Origin: Deltaproteobacteria bacterium
Lineage (GTDB): Bacteria > Desulfobacterota > Desulfobacteria > Desulfobacterales > B30-G6
Direction of reading: 5' to 3'
Assembly (NCBI GenBank): GCA_019313725.1
Contig: JAFDAT010000337.1
Coordinates: 1-8,301 of the forward strand
Length of the DNA: 8,301 nucleotides
Shown here: piece by piece, positions 5,917 through 8,301 of the stretch
Position numbering within the stretch: position 1 is the first letter of the stretch
Layout of the letters: each line of letters begins with the position of its first letter
Position numbers and translations under genes: made by a program
Notes under the pieces: generated by a model
Told to the model about the DNA's origin: nothing
Databases searched by the model: none
Seen by the model: the letters and a program-made list of their open reading frames with translations, nothing else

Positions 5917-6794
5917 TAATATAGAAAAGCCAACCCGATTCGCCAACTCTCGGTGCGCACATCGTGGTCGATCAGGACCTCCCCATAACCATTGAAGTAC
6001 TGCAGATAAAAGGATGGCTGGAAAGAGACGTATTTTAGTTTATAAATGATACCCGCGCGAAACTGCCCGGGTTTGAAAGGAATACCGTCTTGGCCGGACC
6101 ACATGAAAAGCTCAAGATCGATATTGTGGCCTCTGGTCGGTAGTATGTTCAAGAGATTTACGCACGTATCCCACCAGCCCAGATATTCGCCGATGTCCTG
6201 GTTGCCCTTGTTGGTCCCCAGTTCGTAGTACACGTTCGTTTTCCAGGCTATATTTACATGCTTGACTTCGAAGATCTTGTTAAAACGCATAAACACTTGG
6301 TCCCAGGCACGATCCTCTTCGCCGGTTCTGCCGTTGGAATCGTGCCAGTATCCGGCATCAAGGGAAAACAGCCAGTCGTTCTTGGGCGTAAACCGGTAAA
6401 ACAGCTCCGGCATGAAATTGATATCGTGATAGGGCGTCGAGCTTTCGTAAATATCCCATTTGATCACATTGGTAAACGCGAAGTACATTCCCCAATCACT
6501 GACCAGGCGATATTTGAAGCTGATCTGCATCAAGGCATCGTCAGCGCCAATGATGCCGTAGTTCATTTTGTGGGGTGTGAATTTGCTTTTATCGCGGGTC
6601 CCCAGAGCACGCTCGAGGCGTTGCTTCTCTTCTGACAGCTCCTCCGCTTCAACAGACTCCGGTTCGTCCTTCTCTCGCTCCCATGGTGCTGTTATACCGG
6701 AGTCCGCATATACGCATCCCGGTGAGGAAAAGATCGTCAATACAGCCACCGATAAAGCCAGGACTGCACACAAAAAAGCTGCAGATCGTATCAT
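5916..6794 (-). CDS. pldA: Outer-membrane phospholipase A (OMPLA, phospholipase A1)
   Basis: This 292-residue protein, close to the E. coli PldA length, hydrolyses phospholipid acyl chains in the outer membrane. It has a signal peptide (hydrophobic 5-25, likely cut after VYA at 30), an acidic linker rich in Glu (about 40-64), and then alternating beta-barrel strands ending in the aromatic Tyr typical of outer-membrane proteins. The active-site motif is GYWHDSNGR (148-156), with His151 and Ser153 matching E. coli His142 and Ser144. The third triad residue, Asn156 in E. coli, lies 12 residues after the Ser. The gapless equivalent here is Asp165 in RAWDQ, an Asn-to-Asp change. The C-terminal 'YLQYFNGYGEVLIDHD' also matches the family. 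GGAG lies about 10 nt before the ATG at 6794. The DUF6122 gene ends 37 nt upstream on the same strand, so co-transcription is likely. Confidence 0.93.
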   Translation of the reverse strand: MIRSAAFLCAVLALSVAVLTIFSSPGCVYADSGITAPWEREKDEPESVEAEELSEEKQRLERALGTRDKSKFTPHKMNYGIIGADDALMQISFKYRLVSDWGMYFAFTNVIKWDIYESSTPYHDINFMPELFYRFTPKNDWLFSLDAGYWHDSNGRTGEEDRAWDQVFMRFNKIFEVKHVNIAWKTNVYYELGTNKGNQDIGEYLGWWDTCVNLLNILPTRGHNIDLELFMWSGQDGIPFKPGQFRAGIIYKLKYVSFQPSFYLQYFNGYGEVLIDHDVRTESWRIGLAFLY

Positions 6795-6831
6795 TCAGTA
6801 TGACTCCATTTCAGAATTACCGGCTTGATGT

Positions 6832-7176
6832 TTAGCCAGATGGAAATTGAAACCAGATCCCGTTGGTCAACTGACAGTCAATCGAATCCAGGACCATGTG
6901 AATAACCAGCCCTATGCCAATCAACCGCGTTTTGGTATTGAAGCATAGCAATCCATACAGCAGCACTGGCCATATCCCGTGCAGCGGGTGAAAGCCCATG
7001 CTGCATCGTTCCGGGTCGTATATGGGATCCACCAGAAGGTGATCGATGTCTATCAGTATCGTGGATGCCATGAGCAGATAGGCCACCAGCCACTTTTTCC
7101 GAAAGAACAGTGCAACGACAAACCCCGGAACGATAAAATGTAAAGCAATATGTGTAATGTAAAAAAACTGTAACAT
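6832..7176 (-). CDS. Small DUF6122 family membrane protein
   Basis: This 114-residue protein has about four hydrophobic segments (roughly 7-25, 28-46, 66-79 and 84-97). It carries the family's polar landmarks: HFIVPG near the N-terminus, DIDHLLVDPIYDPERC (43-58), GFHPLHG (61-67) and HMVLDSIDC (93-101). The paired His and Asp residues in membrane-adjacent positions recall the YdjM-like membrane-bound metal-dependent hydrolases, but I know of no proven activity for DUF6122. The ATG at 7176 has no strong SD. It lies upstream of pldA on the same strand with a 37-nt gap and is divergent from the hemolysin III-like gene. The family name is recalled from the pattern, not searched. Confidence 0.78.
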   Translation of the reverse strand: MLQFFYITHIALHFIVPGFVVALFFRKKWLVAYLLMASTILIDIDHLLVDPIYDPERCSMGFHPLHGIWPVLLYGLLCFNTKTRLIGIGLVIHMVLDSIDCQLTNGIWFQFPSG

Positions 7177-7312
7177 TAAAAAAACACCAATACTTTGATA
7201 CGATTTTATACTAAACCACGTCTATATTTACACCGTGGATGCAACCACAAAATTAAGCCCATGGTTGCATCGGATTCATTCAAATCATTCATTGGAATTG
7301 GCATCGAAGCAT

Positions 7313-7966
7313 ATGGAATCTGATCTGAACCGATACAGCGCCAACGAAGAGATTGCCAACAGTATAACACATGGCCTCGGTATTATACTATCGATCATTG
7401 CACTAATCATTCTGGCTGTATTTGCCGGCATCTACGGCAATACCTGGCATATCATCAGCGTCAGTGTTTACGGTGCCACCTTGATCCTTCTGTACACGGC
7501 ATCGACGCTTTACCACGGCATCCAGAACCCCCGCGCAAAAAATATTTTCCAGGTTCTCGACCACGCTGCCATCTATATACTCATCGCCGGTACGTACACA
7601 CCCTTTACCCTTATAAGCCTTCGCGGCTCGTGGGGCTGGTCGATCTTTGCCGTGATATGGTGCCTTGCGTTCGTTGGGACTGTTATTGAGTTTGGACGAA
7701 TAAAGCGTTGGCGTTTTGTGTCTCTTGTTTTGTATATCGGCATGGGCTGGACTATCCTGGTAGCGATTAAGCCGCTATTCACCTCCCTAGCTATGGGCGG
7801 GATCATACTGCTCATTCTGGGAGGCGTTGCCTATACATCCGGCATCCTTTTCTACCGCTGGGAAAATTTGAAATTTCACCATGCAGTGTGGCACCTGTTT
7901 GTATTGGCCGGCAGCACCTTTCATTTTTTTGCGGTGCTGTTCTACGTCATACCCATTCGAAGCTGA
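7313..7966 (+). CDS. Hemolysin III family (YqfA/PAQR-like) membrane protein
   Basis: From ATG at 7313 the protein has 217 residues, close to E. coli YqfA, with seven predicted membrane helices. Family signatures in order are EEIANSITHG (12-21), STLYHG (64-69), LDHAAIYILIAGTYTPF (82-98) and, in the last helices, HAVWHLFVLAGSTFH (190-204). The conserved Ser, Asp and His positions (S64, H68, D83, H190, H194) match the predicted metal site of the PAQR superfamily. Despite the name, a haemolytic role is not shown for most members; a membrane hydrolase or lipid-related role is inferred. The frame can start earlier at GTG 7235 (243 residues), but that start has no SD and the extra 26 residues are unlike the family, which normally begins a few residues before the EE motif. 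The gene is divergent from DUF6122. Confidence 0.9.
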   Translation: MESDLNRYSANEEIANSITHGLGIILSIIALIILAVFAGIYGNTWHIISVSVYGATLILLYTASTLYHGIQNPRAKNIFQVLDHAAIYILIAGTYTPFTLISLRGSWGWSIFAVIWCLAFVGTVIEFGRIKRWRFVSLVLYIGMGWTILVAIKPLFTSLAMGGIILLILGGVAYTSGILFYRWENLKFHHAVWHLFVLAGSTFHFFAVLFYVIPIRS

Positions 7967-8138
7967 ACGCGTAGTCTGCCGAATATCGATTTCACCATGA
8001 GCAAGGCACCGGTAGCGTCCTTCATTCTGGGGATGATATCTCTGTTTTTCAGCAGGTATAGAGACAGACTACATCTTGTATGCACCTCAATTTGTCTTCT
8101 GGTTTTGAAAACCGGTAGGGCCAGATGATTCAATTGGT
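7967..8138. other. Intergenic gap between convergent genes, no gene seen
   Basis: The 172 nt between the hemolysin III-like stop and the deformylase stop hold no convincing reading frame. At 8101-8113 there is a short palindrome, GGTTTT G AAAACC. Its one-base centre makes a tight hairpin unlikely, though it could act weakly as a terminator or protein-binding site. TCTCT (8040-8044) and AGAGA (8060-8064) are a minor inverted pair. Confidence 0.5.
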
Positions 8139-8301
8139 TTATGTGTAATCGATATAGAGCACGCCGTTGAGGTGGTCGATCTCGTGCTCCAGCAAAGCGG
8201 CGGAAGGGCCCTTTGCATAGAGGATGTTTTCCCTGTTGTCCAATCCCCGGTACCCGACCTTTACATAATTGGAGCGTTTGACCGTCTGGCGGCGATGCAG
8301 G
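8139..8301 (-). CDS. def: Peptide deformylase, C-terminal part
   Basis: The last 53 residues of the protein are visible, with stop TAA at 8141-8139; the start lies beyond the right edge. They contain LLEHEIDHLNGVLYIDY, the deformylase HExxH motif in its family form HEIDHLxG, whose two His bind the catalytic metal and whose Glu is catalytic. Before it come 'VKVGYRGLDNRENILYA' and GPSAA, fitting the strand pair that precedes the active-site helix. The enzyme removes the formyl group from the initiator Met of new proteins in the cytoplasm. The EGCLS motif with the third metal ligand would be upstream, outside the window. The protein ends one residue after the IDY motif, a short tail compared with E. 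coli. Confidence 0.92.
   Translation of the reverse strand, partial: LHRRQTVKRSNYVKVGYRGLDNRENILYAKGPSAALLEHEIDHLNGVLYIDYT

Noticed and set aside
5422..5946. Minus-strand open frame (174 codons) opposite the radical SAM gene
   Set aside because: It overlaps both the radical SAM coding region and the end of pldA, and has no family features.
7942..8133. Small minus-strand open frame (63 codons) between the hemolysin III-like gene and deformylase
   Set aside because: It has no SD or recognisable motif, overlaps the end of the hemolysin III-like gene, and would lie between the deformylase stop and a convergent gene.
1..8301. CRISPR array, tRNA/rRNA genes, insertion sequence or phage genes
   Set aside because: No regularly spaced direct repeats, cloverleaf-like sequences, transposase or integrase motifs were found on either strand.

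Overview
The window looks like a chromosomal segment of a Gram-negative anaerobe, most likely a sulfate-reducer-type member of the Desulfobacterota (the old Deltaproteobacteria). This is inferred from four things: an outer-membrane phospholipase, a CdaA-type diadenylate cyclase in a Gram-negative setting, a radical SAM protein of a style common in anaerobes, and degenerate intergenic repeats (CGTTTTAC/TTTACGT blocks and GAACATC heptamers) of a kind I associate from memory with that group. No database search was possible. I see no tRNA, rRNA, CRISPR array, insertion sequence or phage gene.

Left part (1-2760). The window opens with the 3' end of a plus-strand gene (1-186), possibly the end of a response-regulator receiver domain. 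Facing it is a compact minus-strand operon read right to left. It holds a low-molecular-weight protein tyrosine phosphatase (2663-2181), a secreted DUF2914 protein (2215-1772) that starts inside the phosphatase gene, and a membrane diadenylate cyclase fused to YbbR domains (1765-317). The last makes c-di-AMP and carries in one chain what is usually two proteins, CdaA and CdaR/YbbR.

Middle (2760-4716). Divergent from that operon lies a plus-strand pair: a PilZ protein with both c-di-GMP binding motifs (2995-3399), overlapped by an M24 (Xaa-Pro dipeptidase-like) gene from 3386. The M24 gene is broken. Just after its GHG motif the reading frame is lost, and the family's C-terminal end resumes in another frame to 4470, so an internal segment carrying a metal ligand is missing. 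A repeat-bearing intergenic region of about 245 bp follows.

Right part (4717-8301). A radical SAM protein with a CX4CX2C cluster motif (4717-5877) converges on pldA, outer-membrane phospholipase A (6794-5916). The catalytic Asn of PldA appears replaced by Asp. Upstream of pldA on the same strand is a small DUF6122 membrane protein (7176-6832). Divergent from it is a hemolysin III/YqfA-like seven-helix membrane protein (7313-7966). The window ends with the C-terminal part of peptide deformylase on the minus strand (8301-8139).

There is no single obviously new system here. The points most worth a second look are the cyclase-YbbR fusion in an operon with a phosphatase and a secreted DUF2914 protein, the deletion-damaged M24 gene, the Asp-for-Asn change in the phospholipase triad, and the inverted repeats.
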